Part shown: piece after piece, positions 8,789-18,037 of the stretch
How positions within the stretch are numbered: the stretch's first letter is position 1
Layout: each line of letters begins with the position of its first letter
Program-made: the position numbers and the translations under genes
The notes under the pieces: model-generated
Database searches by the model: none
What the model was told of the DNA's origin: nothing
Seen by the model: only the letters and a program-made list of their open reading frames with translations
From: Brackiella oedipodis DSM 13743
GTDB taxonomy: Bacteria > Pseudomonadota > Gammaproteobacteria > Burkholderiales > Burkholderiaceae_B
Assembly: GCF_000621025.1 (NCBI RefSeq)
Contig: NZ_KK211206.1
Span: forward strand, 115,924-179,923
Direction of reading: 5' to 3'
DNA: 64,000 nucleotides

Positions 8789-9721
8789 ATGGCGCAATCA
8801 CAACCTCGTTTACATTACGTCCCTTGCATTAGCCAAGCGGGTTTTCATCGCATGGCGTATTGGGAGTGGGGCGATTCCGCGAATCCTCGGGTCTTGCTCT
8901 GTGTCCATGGTCTCACGCGTAATGGCAGGGATTTTGATAAGGTCGCGCGTACCTTTGCTGATTATTACCGCGTAGTATGCCCAGATATAGTCGGTAGGGG
9001 CGCGTCGGATACCCTAATAAACCCTGATTTTTATACTGTGCCCCAATACATGGCTGATTGTGTCGCCTTATTGGCACGTATCAATGCCGACCACATCGAT
9101 TATATTGGTACCTCTATGGGGGGGCTTATCGGCTTAGGTTTAGCGGGTTGGTCGGCGCTCAAGGTCAATAGTTTTGCCAATGCGCCCACCGTGTTTGAAC
9201 TGCCGCCGTATCGCTTTTTGTTCAATAAAATGGTGCTCAACGATGTGGCGCCTACCATCGATGAGGCCGCACTCAAACGGATCGCTAAGTACGTGGGGCA
9301 GCCACAGTCTTATGCCACCTTTGAGGAGGCGGTCAATCGCACCAAGATACGTTGTGCGCCCTTTGGTCCGCTCAATGAAGAACAATGGCAGGAGTTCACG
9401 CGTGTTGGCTTAATCGAGGCCAACGGTCAATGGCAACAAAAATACGATTTAAGTATTGCTCAAGCCTTTGAACATGAGTATAGTGACGAGACCAAAAATC
9501 GCATCGAAGAGCTGATGTGGAATGCCTACTCGCATATTCCATGTCCAATTTTAGTGTTGCATGGTGAAGAGTCCGATTTACTCTCCAAAAAAACCGTCAA
9601 AAAAATGCAAAGCATGAACGACAATACCCACGTCGTCAGTTTTGCCAAGCAAGGTCATGCACCCACCCTTTTACCCGATAATCAGATTACCGTCCTTAAA
9701 GATTTTTTGTTCGATGAATAA
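8789..9721 (+). CDS. Alpha/beta hydrolase
   Basis: A 310-residue cytoplasmic hydrolase of the alpha/beta fold. The nucleophile elbow is GTSMGG (Ser109), the likely acid is Asp263 (GEESDLL) and the likely catalytic base is His290 (KQGHAP). HGLTRNG at about 40-46 gives the oxyanion-hole region. The start is supported by AAAGGTGAG just upstream. Its stop overlaps the start of greB by 8 nt, so the two are co-transcribed. The substrate cannot be told from sequence; similar proteins act on esters, C-C bonds or haloalkanes. The fold and triad are confident, the specific reaction is not. Confidence 0.87.
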   Translation: MAQSQPRLHYVPCISQAGFHRMAYWEWGDSANPRVLLCVHGLTRNGRDFDKVARTFADYYRVVCPDIVGRGASDTLINPDFYTVPQYMADCVALLARINADHIDYIGTSMGGLIGLGLAGWSALKVNSFANAPTVFELPPYRFLFNKMVLNDVAPTIDEAALKRIAKYVGQPQSYATFEEAVNRTKIRCAPFGPLNEEQWQEFTRVGLIEANGQWQQKYDLSIAQAFEHEYSDETKNRIEELMWNAYSHIPCPILVLHGEESDLLSKKTVKKMQSMNDNTHVVSFAKQGHAPTLLPDNQITVLKDFLFDE

Positions 9722-10277
9722 AGCTTTTGTAAAAGAAAACGATAACGAGCCAGACGATGACCTCGAAGCGGAGGCTTCTCCTTTGCCTGCTGGCACTAAA
9801 AACTACATCACACGCCAAGGTTATCAAAAACTTCGTGATGAACTCACGCACTTGATGACGACGGAGAGGCCAGATGTCGTGTCGGTGGTGTCGTGGGCTG
9901 CCTCAAATGGTGATCGTTCTGAAAATGGTGACTACTTGTATGGTAAAAAACGCCTACGTGAAATCGACCGTCGGATTCGTTTTTTAACCAAGAGGCTCGA
10001 TAAGGCGGAGGTTGTCGATCCAGAGCAACAGCCCAACAAAGATCAGGTGTTTTTTGGTGCCACGGTAGCATACATGGACCAAGATGAGCAGGAGTTTACG
10101 GTCACAATTGTGGGGGTGGATGAAGCCGATCCCTTGCAAGGCAAGATCAGTTGGATTTCTCCAGTGGCGCGCGCCCTCACCAAGGCTCACGAAGGTGATG
10201 TGGTGACCTTACGCACCCCCGCCGGTGAGCAAGAGTTAGAGATTCTCTCGGTTACTTATCCTGTTGCTCAAGCGTAA
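9714..10277 (+). CDS. greB: Transcription elongation factor GreB
   Basis: A 187-residue cleavage factor that rescues backtracked RNA polymerase by stimulating hydrolysis of the nascent RNA 3' end. The N-terminal coiled coil carries the tip motif NGDRSENGDY with its acidic residues, followed by KKRLREIDRRIRFL and a C-terminal FKBP-like domain (FFGATVAYMDQD, then GKISWISPVARAL). The last part is typical of GreB rather than GreA. A short acidic extension (ENDNEPDDDLEAEA) precedes the core. ATG 9714 overlaps the hydrolase stop, indicating translational coupling. The 3' end overlaps the convergent rlmJ by 26 nt. Confidence 0.93.
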   Translation: MNKAFVKENDNEPDDDLEAEASPLPAGTKNYITRQGYQKLRDELTHLMTTERPDVVSVVSWAASNGDRSENGDYLYGKKRLREIDRRIRFLTKRLDKAEVVDPEQQPNKDQVFFGATVAYMDQDEQEFTVTIVGVDEADPLQGKISWISPVARALTKAHEGDVVTLRTPAGEQELEILSVTYPVAQA

Positions 10278-11130
10278 ACTGGGCCGCTTGATCCTGCGTT
10301 AAGCACTGTTGCAAGATAGGCAAGGCCTGCGCGAGAGCGGGGCCTAGCGTATAGGGTGGGTTGATGACAAAAACACCACTACCATATAAACCATGTCCCC
10401 CCTTGGGTATGGCACTGATTTGCAAGGCGGCGTGCACGTAGCCTAAAGACTGGCCACACAGGTTTTTTAGACCTTCGAGTAAGCTTGCCACCTGAGGACG
10501 ATGCACTAAGGGGTACCAAATCATATAGGTGCCAGTGGCAAAACGTTTAAAGCCTTCTTGGCAGGCCTTTAGCACCGCGACATAATCGTTTTTGTCCTCA
10601 TAAGAAGGATCGATAAGAATAAGCCCCCGGCGGCTCGGGGGTGGTAATAAGGCCTTAAGCGCCGTAAAGCCATTGTCATGATAAAGCTTGACTTGTTTTT
10701 GGATGTCGCTGTCTTGATAGGCAATATTGGCTTGAAGGTTCGCAAACTCAGTTGCATGCCACTCAAATAAATGCAAGCGATCGTGGTCACGCATGTATTC
10801 TAAACACAACCATGGCGACCCTGGATAGACGGTTAACGCGCCATTGGGCTCGGAATTGAGTGCGCCAATAGTGTGAATATAAGCGTGTAATAGGGAGCTG
10901 GATTCGATAACTTGCGCTTGCTCAATCAAGGCGCTCACTCCCGTGGCAAATTCTTGATTAGTCGCCGCCCATTCACTATCTAAGTCGTATACACCAGCAC
11001 CTGCATGACAATCGATCACGCTATAAGCTTTGTCTTTTTTGTTGAGGTGTTGCAGGATGTGAATCAAAACGCTGTGTTTGAGTACATCGGCATGATTGCC
11101 CGCATGAAAGGCGTGTCGGTAACTAAACAA
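10252..11130 (-). CDS. rlmJ: 23S rRNA (adenine-2030-N6)-methyltransferase RlmJ
   Basis: About 292 residues. It uses S-adenosylmethionine to methylate A2030 of 23S rRNA. The family N-terminus SYRHAFHAGNHADVLKH is present, with the SAM site DCHAGAGVYDL (about 40-50) and the catalytic motif DPSYE (about 174-178). No ATG is available. TTG 11130 gives the family start (M)FSYRHAF; another TTG lies 15 nt upstream (11145). A non-ATG start with no clear Shine-Dalgarno suggests low expression. The convergent overlap with greB means no terminator fits between them. Confidence 0.9.
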   Translation of the reverse strand: MFSYRHAFHAGNHADVLKHSVLIHILQHLNKKDKAYSVIDCHAGAGVYDLDSEWAATNQEFATGVSALIEQAQVIESSSLLHAYIHTIGALNSEPNGALTVYPGSPWLCLEYMRDHDRLHLFEWHATEFANLQANIAYQDSDIQKQVKLYHDNGFTALKALLPPPSRRGLILIDPSYEDKNDYVAVLKACQEGFKRFATGTYMIWYPLVHRPQVASLLEGLKNLCGQSLGYVHAALQISAIPKGGHGLYGSGVFVINPPYTLGPALAQALPILQQCLTQDQAAQFTLEQQDK

Positions 11131-11261
11131 AGTAAAAATACCCAAAAATAAAGAAATACCCTTATTAGTTTATAAAAATCCCTCCTAAATGTTCACCAAT
11201 TCGTGAATTCAATTTAAAATAGCCTATTTACTTTTATCAATTTAACGCCTAGGTTTCTTGC

Positions 11262-13220
11262 ATGTTAGAGTTTATTCGTAAGCACCAGAAGTGGGTCATG
11301 TTTTTGATCTTTGTGATTGTGGTGCCTTCTTTTATTTTTTGGGGCGCTGGAGACTACCAAAGCTTAGTTTCAGATGGCAGTTATTTAGCCAAAGTGGATC
11401 GCCAAAAAATCACCGCAGCCGCCTTTAATGAGAGCTGGCGTAACCGTCTGAATCAAATGCAAAGAGAGCAAGGTGAGAAGTTTGATGTGCATCGAGCTGA
11501 TACGCCCGCCAACCGCCAGATCTGGCTTGATCATATGATCGACGGCCTGGTCATTGGCGAAGTGATGCGACAACAACACTACAGTGCCACTGACAAAATG
11601 GTACAACAGGCGATTGCAAGTGAGCCCGCTTTCCGCAAAAATGGTAAATTTGACCAAAAAACGTATCTTGAAGTGCTGCAATACTCCAATGTTACGCCGC
11701 AGCAATTTCAACAACAAATGCGTTACACCGAAGCCGAGCAGCAAGTCGTCGCGCCGATTGTTAATAACTTCAATGTACCAAATGCCATCAATGATGCCAT
11801 TATCAAGGCGCAAGCTGAGCAACGCACTGTTAGAATGCGTCTTTTTGAAGCCTCTAATTACCTTGACAAAACGCATGCCGTGAATGATGAGGATGCACAG
11901 TCTTGGTACAAAGAGCACCAACAAGCATTTGAAGTACCTGCGATGGTAGATGCTGATTATATTCTTCTTAACAAAGAATCCACCCTTAAATTAGTTGATC
12001 AGCCCTCCGAACAAGATCTCCAAACCTATTACAAAAATAATCAATCGCGTTTTGCTGGGACCGAGCGTCGCCAAGTAAGCCATATTCAGTTGCATTTACC
12101 AAGCCAAGCGGATGCCGCCCAAAAGGTTAAGCAAGAAGCGCAAGAAATCTACCAAACCGCTCATGAGCACCCCGAGCAATTCGCGGCCTTGGCCAAAGAG
12201 CATTCTGCAGACGCCGGCACTAAAAACACCGGTGGTAGTTTAGGTATGCTCACGAAGGGTGATATTCCTGACTTCGATAAGGTGGTCTTTGGCGACGATA
12301 CCATTGGTGTGCGTGAGCCGATTCAAATCGGTCAAGATCTGCATATCATCTATGTCCAAAAAATCGCCGCGGCCAACAAACGTAGTTTTGACGAGGTTAA
12401 GGATCAACTCAGCAAAGAGATCAAAGAGCAAAAAGCCGCCGATAAATTTTCCGAATTATCGAATTCGCTTAGCAATGCTATCGAATCAAGTCGTAACGAC
12501 TTACAACCCGTAGCGGAGCAACTCGATCTCAAACTTCACACGGTTGATGGTATTAGCCGTAGTGGCTTGCATGCAGACGCTCAAAAGGACATCTCAGACG
12601 AAGCCAAAAAAATCTTTGCTCAACCCCGCGTCTTGGACTATTTATTTAGCAGTGATGGCATGACTGGTCATAACTCGCCCGTGATTGAGTTGTCACCCGG
12701 TGAATTATTGGTGGTACGTGTCACTGAAAACCATAAAGCTCGCGTGCCAGAATTCCAAGAGGTCAAAGATCAAGTGGAGCAACAGCTCAAATTTGCGCAA
12801 GCCGAGCAAATCGCCAAAGCAGAGGGTCAAGAGCTACTCAAGGCCTTGCAAACCTCGCCTGATAACCAGGCCTTACTCAAGAGCTTTGAATCAGCTCAGA
12901 CAGTCACCCGTCAGGATCTCATGAGCGCGGGCTTGGCCAATGATCAAGTCAATGCCATTATGCGTGTCGATGCTGACAAGCTTCCAGCGTATGCAAGTTT
13001 TGATTTACCGGGGGCATTTGGCATAGCCCGTGTCGAAAAAGTCGAAGCTGGTTCGCCACAGCGAATTGCGCAATTGCGTCAACAAACCCCTATGCTTTAT
13101 TTCCCGGCACAGGCTCAACTCGAAAAATCCGTCTTAGCTGAGTTACGCCAACAGGTGGGGCTCAAACTCCAAGAAAAAAATATCAAGGAGGTTATCGAGG
13201 CCGATGATGCCGATAACTAA
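11262..13220 (+). CDS. ppiD: Periplasmic folding chaperone / peptidyl-prolyl isomerase, PpiD-like
   Basis: A 652-residue inner-membrane-anchored periplasmic protein. The N-terminal MLEFIRKHQKWVMFLIF start and a membrane helix (about 12-30) match PpiD. A SurA-N-like chaperone region follows (about 40-190), then one parvulin domain (about 268-368: RRQVSHIQL, GGSLGMLTKGDIPDFDKVVF, HIIYVQKI), then a long C-terminal helical part. PpiD works at the exit of the SecYEG channel. It is monocistronic, with a terminator 33 nt after the stop. Confidence 0.92.
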   Translation: MLEFIRKHQKWVMFLIFVIVVPSFIFWGAGDYQSLVSDGSYLAKVDRQKITAAAFNESWRNRLNQMQREQGEKFDVHRADTPANRQIWLDHMIDGLVIGEVMRQQHYSATDKMVQQAIASEPAFRKNGKFDQKTYLEVLQYSNVTPQQFQQQMRYTEAEQQVVAPIVNNFNVPNAINDAIIKAQAEQRTVRMRLFEASNYLDKTHAVNDEDAQSWYKEHQQAFEVPAMVDADYILLNKESTLKLVDQPSEQDLQTYYKNNQSRFAGTERRQVSHIQLHLPSQADAAQKVKQEAQEIYQTAHEHPEQFAALAKEHSADAGTKNTGGSLGMLTKGDIPDFDKVVFGDDTIGVREPIQIGQDLHIIYVQKIAAANKRSFDEVKDQLSKEIKEQKAADKFSELSNSLSNAIESSRNDLQPVAEQLDLKLHTVDGISRSGLHADAQKDISDEAKKIFAQPRVLDYLFSSDGMTGHNSPVIELSPGELLVVRVTENHKARVPEFQEVKDQVEQQLKFAQAEQIAKAEGQELLKALQTSPDNQALLKSFESAQTVTRQDLMSAGLANDQVNAIMRVDADKLPAYASFDLPGAFGIARVEKVEAGSPQRIAQLRQQTPMLYFPAQAQLEKSVLAELRQQVGLKLQEKNIKEVIEADDADN

Positions 13221-13252
13221 ATCGCCTACCTCAGATTAATGTGGCTGAAGAC

Positions 13253-13283
13253 CCATGGTGTCCTAGATACCATGGTTTTTTTT
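13253..13283 (+). terminator. Intrinsic terminator of ppiD
   Basis: CCATGGT (13253-13259) pairs with ACCATGG (13269-13275), extendable by two pairs including one wobble, and is followed by eight T. Confidence 0.85.
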
Positions 13284-14145
13284 ATGGCTATTTATGTGTG
13301 CTTTGTGGGTAGTGACGTGGTTTGCGCTTAGGCAGAGTTGCTTGAACAGGTAGCGCTAGATGAGGTAAGTATGATTGATTTGTGTGAGGTGACAAGTATT
13401 TAAGACGACCGCTGGTAGGCAAGCCGCAGCCAGCAACACCGATGGTAAGCAGCCATGGTGAGTTTGCTTTTGACTGTAATACGGGTATGTATGTTATGTC
13501 GATAATTGAGGAGGGGGGACGCTAAAGGTTGGTCTTGGCGTTGGCGAGGCACTGGCGTTCGCCGTTGCTTAATAGAACAAGCGGTTAGCGCACCGTATTG
13601 CAGTGTTAATTTAGCTCTTTGTAGCGTAGGGCCGTGAATCTGTGGGGCCGATTTAGGGTGCTTATTAGGATAAATAATAATAGTGGTGTTCACCTAAAAG
13701 AACCGCTAAGGTGATGCTTTCAATTAGCTAAGTCGTGCTGAGCTTACGTTTTCACAACGCGCGTAAACTTTGCTTAGCCTCGCTATCGTGTAAGCAGCGG
13801 GGCTTTTTATTGAAACTGAGAACATACCAAATGAAGTCGAGGGTGAGAAGTCTTAGAGGAGCGAAGGACTTAAAAAGCAAAAAAAGTACAAATAAGCGTA
13901 GCGTTGCGTGACTCAACACCACAAAAACAAATCGATCAAGCGCATAGACGACGTTTTTGGTAGTGCAGGCGGGCGTCGTCAATAAACAGAGGTCGCGCGG
14001 TAAGTGGATGATTATTGAGCGCTATGGGCGGTTTTTAAAAAAGATAATACGAAAGCCAAAAGGCGGGCTCATCATGCTATCCTTGCTCAATAGGTCGACA
14101 CAGAAAAATAGCTAAGCAATGATGAACGGTCTGTCGCGCCGTAGA
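13284..14145. other. Long region without a convincing gene
   Basis: 862 bases between ppiD and spoT. Short minus-strand frames (13400-13693, 13752-13982) lack domain content and start sites. The region contains adjacent hairpins at 13411-13434 and 13437-13460 and a good plus-strand terminator at 13776-13808 with no known gene in front of it, so an unannotated RNA is possible. No rnpB, 4.5S, 6S or tmRNA signature was recognised. Confidence 0.5.
13776..13808 (+). terminator. Orphan intrinsic terminator
   Basis: AGCCTCGCT (13776-13784) pairs with AGCGGGGCT (13796-13804), nine pairs with one G-U, 11-nt loop, then a T run. It points to a plus-strand transcript, yet no recognised gene lies between the ppiD terminator and here. 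Confidence 0.75.
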
Positions 14146-16416
14146 TTAGCCCTTGAGGCGTTTGACTTTGTAGACGGCCTTAATACGGCGCACACGGCGG
14201 ATAATGCGTGCCAGATGATTGCGGTTTTCTACTTCTAGGGTCAGCAGGACAACGTGGACGTTAGTATCTTGGTCCTTGGTACTAATATGGACAATATTGG
14301 CATCTTCGGCCGCAATTTGCATCATGATGGCGCCCAATACACCCCGATCTTTTTCAACAATGACTTCGATGCGTGTATGTAAATGCTTGCTAGGCGCATC
14401 GTCCCAGGCCACATTCACCCAACGCTCAGGTTCACGATGTTTTTGGCGCACGGCCACAGGGCAGTCTTGGCAATGGACCACCAAACCATGACCTGGGCGT
14501 AGAACAGCGGTGATGGCATCGCCTGGGATTGGCATACAGCACGGTGCTAATTGTACGGATTGACCCTCGCGGCCTTGAATCAAGATAGGAGCTTTGTCAC
14601 GGCTGTCTTTTTCGTCTAAAAGGGCAGCGGTCGTGGCGAGCAGCGGATCATTGGTCAAGAAGCGACGGGCAACAACAGAAGCTAGGCGATTACCCAAACC
14701 GATATCGAGGAAAATCTCTTCAAGACTACTGGCATCGGAAGATTTCACGAGTTCGTGCCAGAATGGATCGTCATCGGCAGGCATCTGAATGCCGAGATTA
14801 TCCAGAGCTTGTTTGAGGACTTTTTTGCCGAAGCTGACGGAGTCGGCATAATTATGGTTGCGTAGATAATTACGAATTTCTGAGCGCGCGCGTCCCGTGC
14901 GAACAAATTCAATCCAATCGGCACTTGGTTGCGCTTCGGGAGAGGTGATAATCTCTACCGTATCACCACTACGTAATGGCGTATTAATCGAGGCGGCCTT
15001 GTGATTAATACGTACGGATTTTATGTGATTGCCAATATCGGTGTGAATCGCATATGCAAAATCTATGGGCGTCGCTTTGCGAGGTAGGGACACGACGCGG
15101 CCCTTAGGCGTAAGTACAAAAACCGCATCTGGGAACAAGTCGATTTTGACATGTTCGAGAAATTCTGCCGAATCACGGGTCTTATTCTGGATCTCTAGCA
15201 AGGACTCCATCCAGCGATGCGTTTGCTGCTGAATATCACTCAAATCGGTTTTGTTTTTGTACATCCAATGTGAGATGACGCCGTTTTCGGACATTTGTTG
15301 CATATTGCGCGTACGAATCTGAAATTCGATCGAAATGCCGTAGGGGCCAATCAGAGTAGTGTGCAAAGATTGATAACCGTTGAGTTTAGGCAGCGCAATA
15401 TAGTCTTTGAATTTGCCGGGTACGGGTCGGTACAATTGATGCAAAATCCCTAATACCAAATAGCATTCGGCCTGCGTATTGACGACAATTCTAAAGCCGT
15501 GAATATCCATGATCTCTGAAAACGACTTGCGCTTGCCTTTCATCTTCTTGTAGATACTGGCTAGCGATTTCTCACGGGCTTGGACATCGGCTTCAATGCC
15601 CTGAGCGGGTAAGGCAGAACGCACACTATCCAAAATAGTGCTCAGCACATCACGGCGATTGCCTTTGGCATGCATTAAGGCCTTGCTAAGCACCTCATAG
15701 CGATAGGGGTACATGCCCTGAAAGCACAAATCATTAAATTCTCTATACAAAGAATTCAGACCCAGTCTATCGGCGATGGGTGCGTAAATTTCTTTGGTTT
15801 CTTTGGAGACGCGACGCGCTTTTTCGAGGCCAACACCATCGAGAGTGCGCATATTGTGCAGCCTATCGGCTAGTTTGACAAGGATAACGCGGATATCGCG
15901 AGCCATGGCCAGCAACATTTTGCGAAAACTCTCGGCTTGTTGTTCGGCTTTAGAAGAAAACTGCAGCTTATCGAGTTTGGTGAGCCCGTCCACCAGTTCG
16001 GCAATATCGGGATTGAATCTCGCGCTGATCTCTTCTTTGCTGACATCCTGATCTTCGATGACATCGTGCAACAAAGCGGCTAAGAGGGCATTAATATCGA
16101 GTTTCCAGCCAGCACAAATTTCGCAAACAGCAATCGGGTGTGTGATATAAGGCAGCCCATTATTACGCATTTGCCCTTCATGAGCTTTGCGTGCAAATTC
16201 AAAGGCTTGAATCAGCGTTTGGATGTCGCTAGCACGAAGATAATTATTGGTTTTTTGGAGGAGGGATTCAATCAGGTCAGAAGTGTAACGAACCGGATTC
16301 TCAATATGGGCGGGAGTGCTTTTTTTGGCGAAGCGCCCTGCAGCAATATTCTGTCGCCTAAAAGGCGAGGAACGCCGCAGGTCTTGGATCAGGTGATCTG
16401 CATCTTTGCGCTTCAT
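14146..16416 (-). CDS. spoT: Bifunctional (p)ppGpp synthetase/hydrolase (SpoT/Rel)
   Basis: A 756-residue stringent-response enzyme. The HD hydrolase domain (about 75-200) keeps His93, His117-Asp118 (LLHDVIED) and KLADRLHNMRT. The synthetase domain (about 270-390) has YKKMKGK, DIHGFRIVV and a YQSLHT region. TGS (about 430-495) and a C-terminal ACT domain (about 680-750) follow. The segment before the YQSLHT motif reads KFKD (335-338), the basic type linked to bifunctional Mn-dependent enzymes rather than the EFDD of RelA. All catalytic HD residues are present, so hydrolysis should be intact. It follows gmk and rpoZ in the order usual for proteobacteria. Confidence 0.95.
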   Translation of the reverse strand: MKRKDADHLIQDLRRSSPFRRQNIAAGRFAKKSTPAHIENPVRYTSDLIESLLQKTNNYLRASDIQTLIQAFEFARKAHEGQMRNNGLPYITHPIAVCEICAGWKLDINALLAALLHDVIEDQDVSKEEISARFNPDIAELVDGLTKLDKLQFSSKAEQQAESFRKMLLAMARDIRVILVKLADRLHNMRTLDGVGLEKARRVSKETKEIYAPIADRLGLNSLYREFNDLCFQGMYPYRYEVLSKALMHAKGNRRDVLSTILDSVRSALPAQGIEADVQAREKSLASIYKKMKGKRKSFSEIMDIHGFRIVVNTQAECYLVLGILHQLYRPVPGKFKDYIALPKLNGYQSLHTTLIGPYGISIEFQIRTRNMQQMSENGVISHWMYKNKTDLSDIQQQTHRWMESLLEIQNKTRDSAEFLEHVKIDLFPDAVFVLTPKGRVVSLPRKATPIDFAYAIHTDIGNHIKSVRINHKAASINTPLRSGDTVEIITSPEAQPSADWIEFVRTGRARSEIRNYLRNHNYADSVSFGKKVLKQALDNLGIQMPADDDPFWHELVKSSDASSLEEIFLDIGLGNRLASVVARRFLTNDPLLATTAALLDEKDSRDKAPILIQGREGQSVQLAPCCMPIPGDAITAVLRPGHGLVVHCQDCPVAVRQKHREPERWVNVAWDDAPSKHLHTRIEVIVEKDRGVLGAIMMQIAAEDANIVHISTKDQDTNVHVVLLTLEVENRNHLARIIRRVRRIKAVYKVKRLKG

Positions 16417-16452
16417 GCGAGGGCCTAATGTAATAAGAGGTGATCAGCGAAA

Positions 16453-16659
16453 TTAGACGGGAACTTTGCGTAGCATTTCGGTGCCAGTCAGATCTTGAGC
16501 AATCTCGCGTAAGGCAAGCACAGTCGGTTTGTCATTATCGACGGGTACGCGAGGTTCGTGACCTTGGGCAATTTCGCGTGCGCGGTAAGTCGCCGCCAGG
16601 GTTAAATCAAAACGATTAGGAATATGTTCTAAGCAATCATCAACAGTAATACGTGCCAT
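16453..16659 (-). CDS. rpoZ: RNA polymerase omega subunit
   Basis: A 68-residue protein with the family start [19 protein letters not shown] and the ATYRAREI helix. Omega helps fold beta-prime and forms part of a ppGpp-binding site on RNA polymerase, which makes its place directly upstream of spoT (36-nt gap) meaningful. The gmk-side terminator suggests that rpoZ-spoT is transcribed from its own promoter in 16660-16760. Confidence 0.96.
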   Translation of the reverse strand: MARITVDDCLEHIPNRFDLTLAATYRAREIAQGHEPRVPVDNDKPTVLALREIAQDLTGTEMLRKVPV

Positions 16660-16763
16660 AGTAATTTGAATTATCTATTATGAGTGAGGAAAATGTGCAA
16701 AACGGTTGCACTAATACCATCATTTTAAAGAAAAATAAACACCGAAAATATACGCATAAAAAC

Positions 16764-16793
16764 CTAAAAAAGCCAAAAACAGGTTTGGCTTTG
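16764..16793 (-). terminator. Terminator between gmk and rpoZ
   Basis: On the minus strand AAAGCCAAA (16793-16785) pairs with TTTGGCTTT around 16776-16768 and runs into T residues. It lies 35-65 bases after the gmk stop codon. Confidence 0.7.
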
Positions 16794-16828
16794 AAATCAT
16801 GACGTCTGGCGTTTACTTTACAAATTCT

Positions 16829-17458
16829 TTAATGAGTCAAAACACCTAAACTTGCAAACAATTCTGCGTGTAATTTCGCTTGCGTAGCACCGCGAAGACG
16901 GGCGGTGTTTACAATTTGCTGCAGCTGTTGTAAGGCGGCATTAAAGTCATTATTAATAATAACATATTCACAATCAAGGGCATGCTTGATTTCTGTGGCG
17001 GCGCCATTTATACGGCGTTCGATAACGTCGGCGCTGTCTTGGCCACGATTTTGTAAACGTTCTTTCAGGGCTTCAAGGGAAGGTGGCAAGATGAAAATAT
17101 CGATTAAATCAGAAAATTGTTGACGTACTTGAGCCGCCCCTTGCCAATCGATTTCAAGGAGGATGTCGTGACCTGCGGCTAATTGTTGCTCAACATACTG
17201 CTTAGGGGTGCCGTAGTAATTGCCATGCACATGGGCTGATTCCAGCAGTTCACCATTGGCTTGCATGCTTTTGAATTGGTCTTCAGAGACAAAGAAATAG
17301 TGTTTACCGTGCACTTCGCCTTGGCGCGGTGCGCGCGTAGTGCATGAAATTGACAAACCGATATTTTTATCTTGTTGTAATAAGGCATTGACTAGACTGG
17401 ATTTACCAGCACCACTGGGCGCAACCACCATAAATATATTGCCAGGCGTCTTGGACAT
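16829..17458 (-). CDS. gmk: Guanylate kinase
   Basis: A 209-residue enzyme that phosphorylates GMP to GDP. The P-loop GAGKSS (residues 15-20) is followed by SCTTRAPRQGEVHGKHY (GMP binding), EIDWQGAAQVR and the lid-region Arg residues (RRINGAATEI). Length is normal. ATG 17458 follows AAAGAG. It heads the gmk-rpoZ-spoT cluster and is divergent from the Tad locus. Confidence 0.95.
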   Translation of the reverse strand: MSKTPGNIFMVVAPSGAGKSSLVNALLQQDKNIGLSISCTTRAPRQGEVHGKHYFFVSEDQFKSMQANGELLESAHVHGNYYGTPKQYVEQQLAAGHDILLEIDWQGAAQVRQQFSDLIDIFILPPSLEALKERLQNRGQDSADVIERRINGAATEIKHALDCEYVIINNDFNAALQQLQQIVNTARLRGATQAKLHAELFASLGVLTH

Positions 17459-17745
17459 AAAGCTCTCTTTAAAACAATGCGGCCGCGGCGGCGAGTCAAG
17501 GAAAGCGAATAGCGCTCAAGGATAGATTTGCGCCTAGACCGTGCAAGTAAAAATATCGATCATTTTAACGTAAAAAAGCCGTGATGCGTATCTGGCTGCG
17601 ACGCTATTGAAGGCAATTTTTGCTTGCCTCAAGCGTTATGTCAGTTTTGGAATCGGTCATGCTGGTAAATATCCATCGTGACTTTAGACGATTGTTGTGC
17701 TGATGGTGATTGGGCAAACTTAAATCCTACTTTAAGGAGATCAAC

Positions 17746-18036
17746 ATGCACACAATCAAGCCTCAGACGTCATCCAAATCCCTCATCCGTCAATGCGGTC
17801 AAGCCATGACCGAATACATTATTATCGTCGCCTTGGTGGCTGTCGCCGCCATCGCTGTGTATCAGCTTTTTGGTCAAGTGGTGCGCTCGCAAACAGCGGC
17901 AATGGCCAAAGAGTTAGCCGGCGAAGACGGTTCGGCTCAATCGCAACAGGCTCAAACCGCGGCACAATCGGCCGAAGCCCAAACCGCGGCTAAATCACTC
18001 AAAGCCTTTACTGGCAATGCGGCAGCAGGCCAATAA
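17746..18036 (+). CDS. Flp/TadE-type pilin-like protein (type IVb prepilin)
   Basis: A 96-residue protein with a class-IVb prepilin signature: a hydrophilic leader ending in CGQAMTEY, with cleavage expected after Gly so that Glu is residue +5, then a hydrophobic helix IIIVALVAVAAIAVYQLFGQVV and an Ala/Gln-rich tail. Typical Flp pilins are shorter, about 50-60 residues when mature; the tail here adds about 40. A perfect AAGGAG Shine-Dalgarno sits 7 nt before ATG 17746. It is the first gene of the Tad cluster and probably the major or a minor pilus subunit. It overlaps no other gene and lies 1 nt before the next. Confidence 0.8.
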   Translation: MHTIKPQTSSKSLIRQCGQAMTEYIIIVALVAVAAIAVYQLFGQVVRSQTAAMAKELAGEDGSAQSQQAQTAAQSAEAQTAAKSLKAFTGNAAAGQ

Positions 18037-18037
18037 G

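Noticed and set aside
13381-13470. 4.5S RNA (SRP RNA)
   Set aside because: An AAGCAGCC-like word is present, but the conserved GGTCAGGTCCGGAAGGAAGCAG core is not.
13400-13982. Two minus-strand reading frames as small genes
   Set aside because: No ribosome site, no domain-like composition, and the second frame runs through the orphan terminator.
17459-17745. Sigma-54 promoter for the Tad locus
   Set aside because: No GG-N10-GC pair with acceptable flanks was found in this interval.
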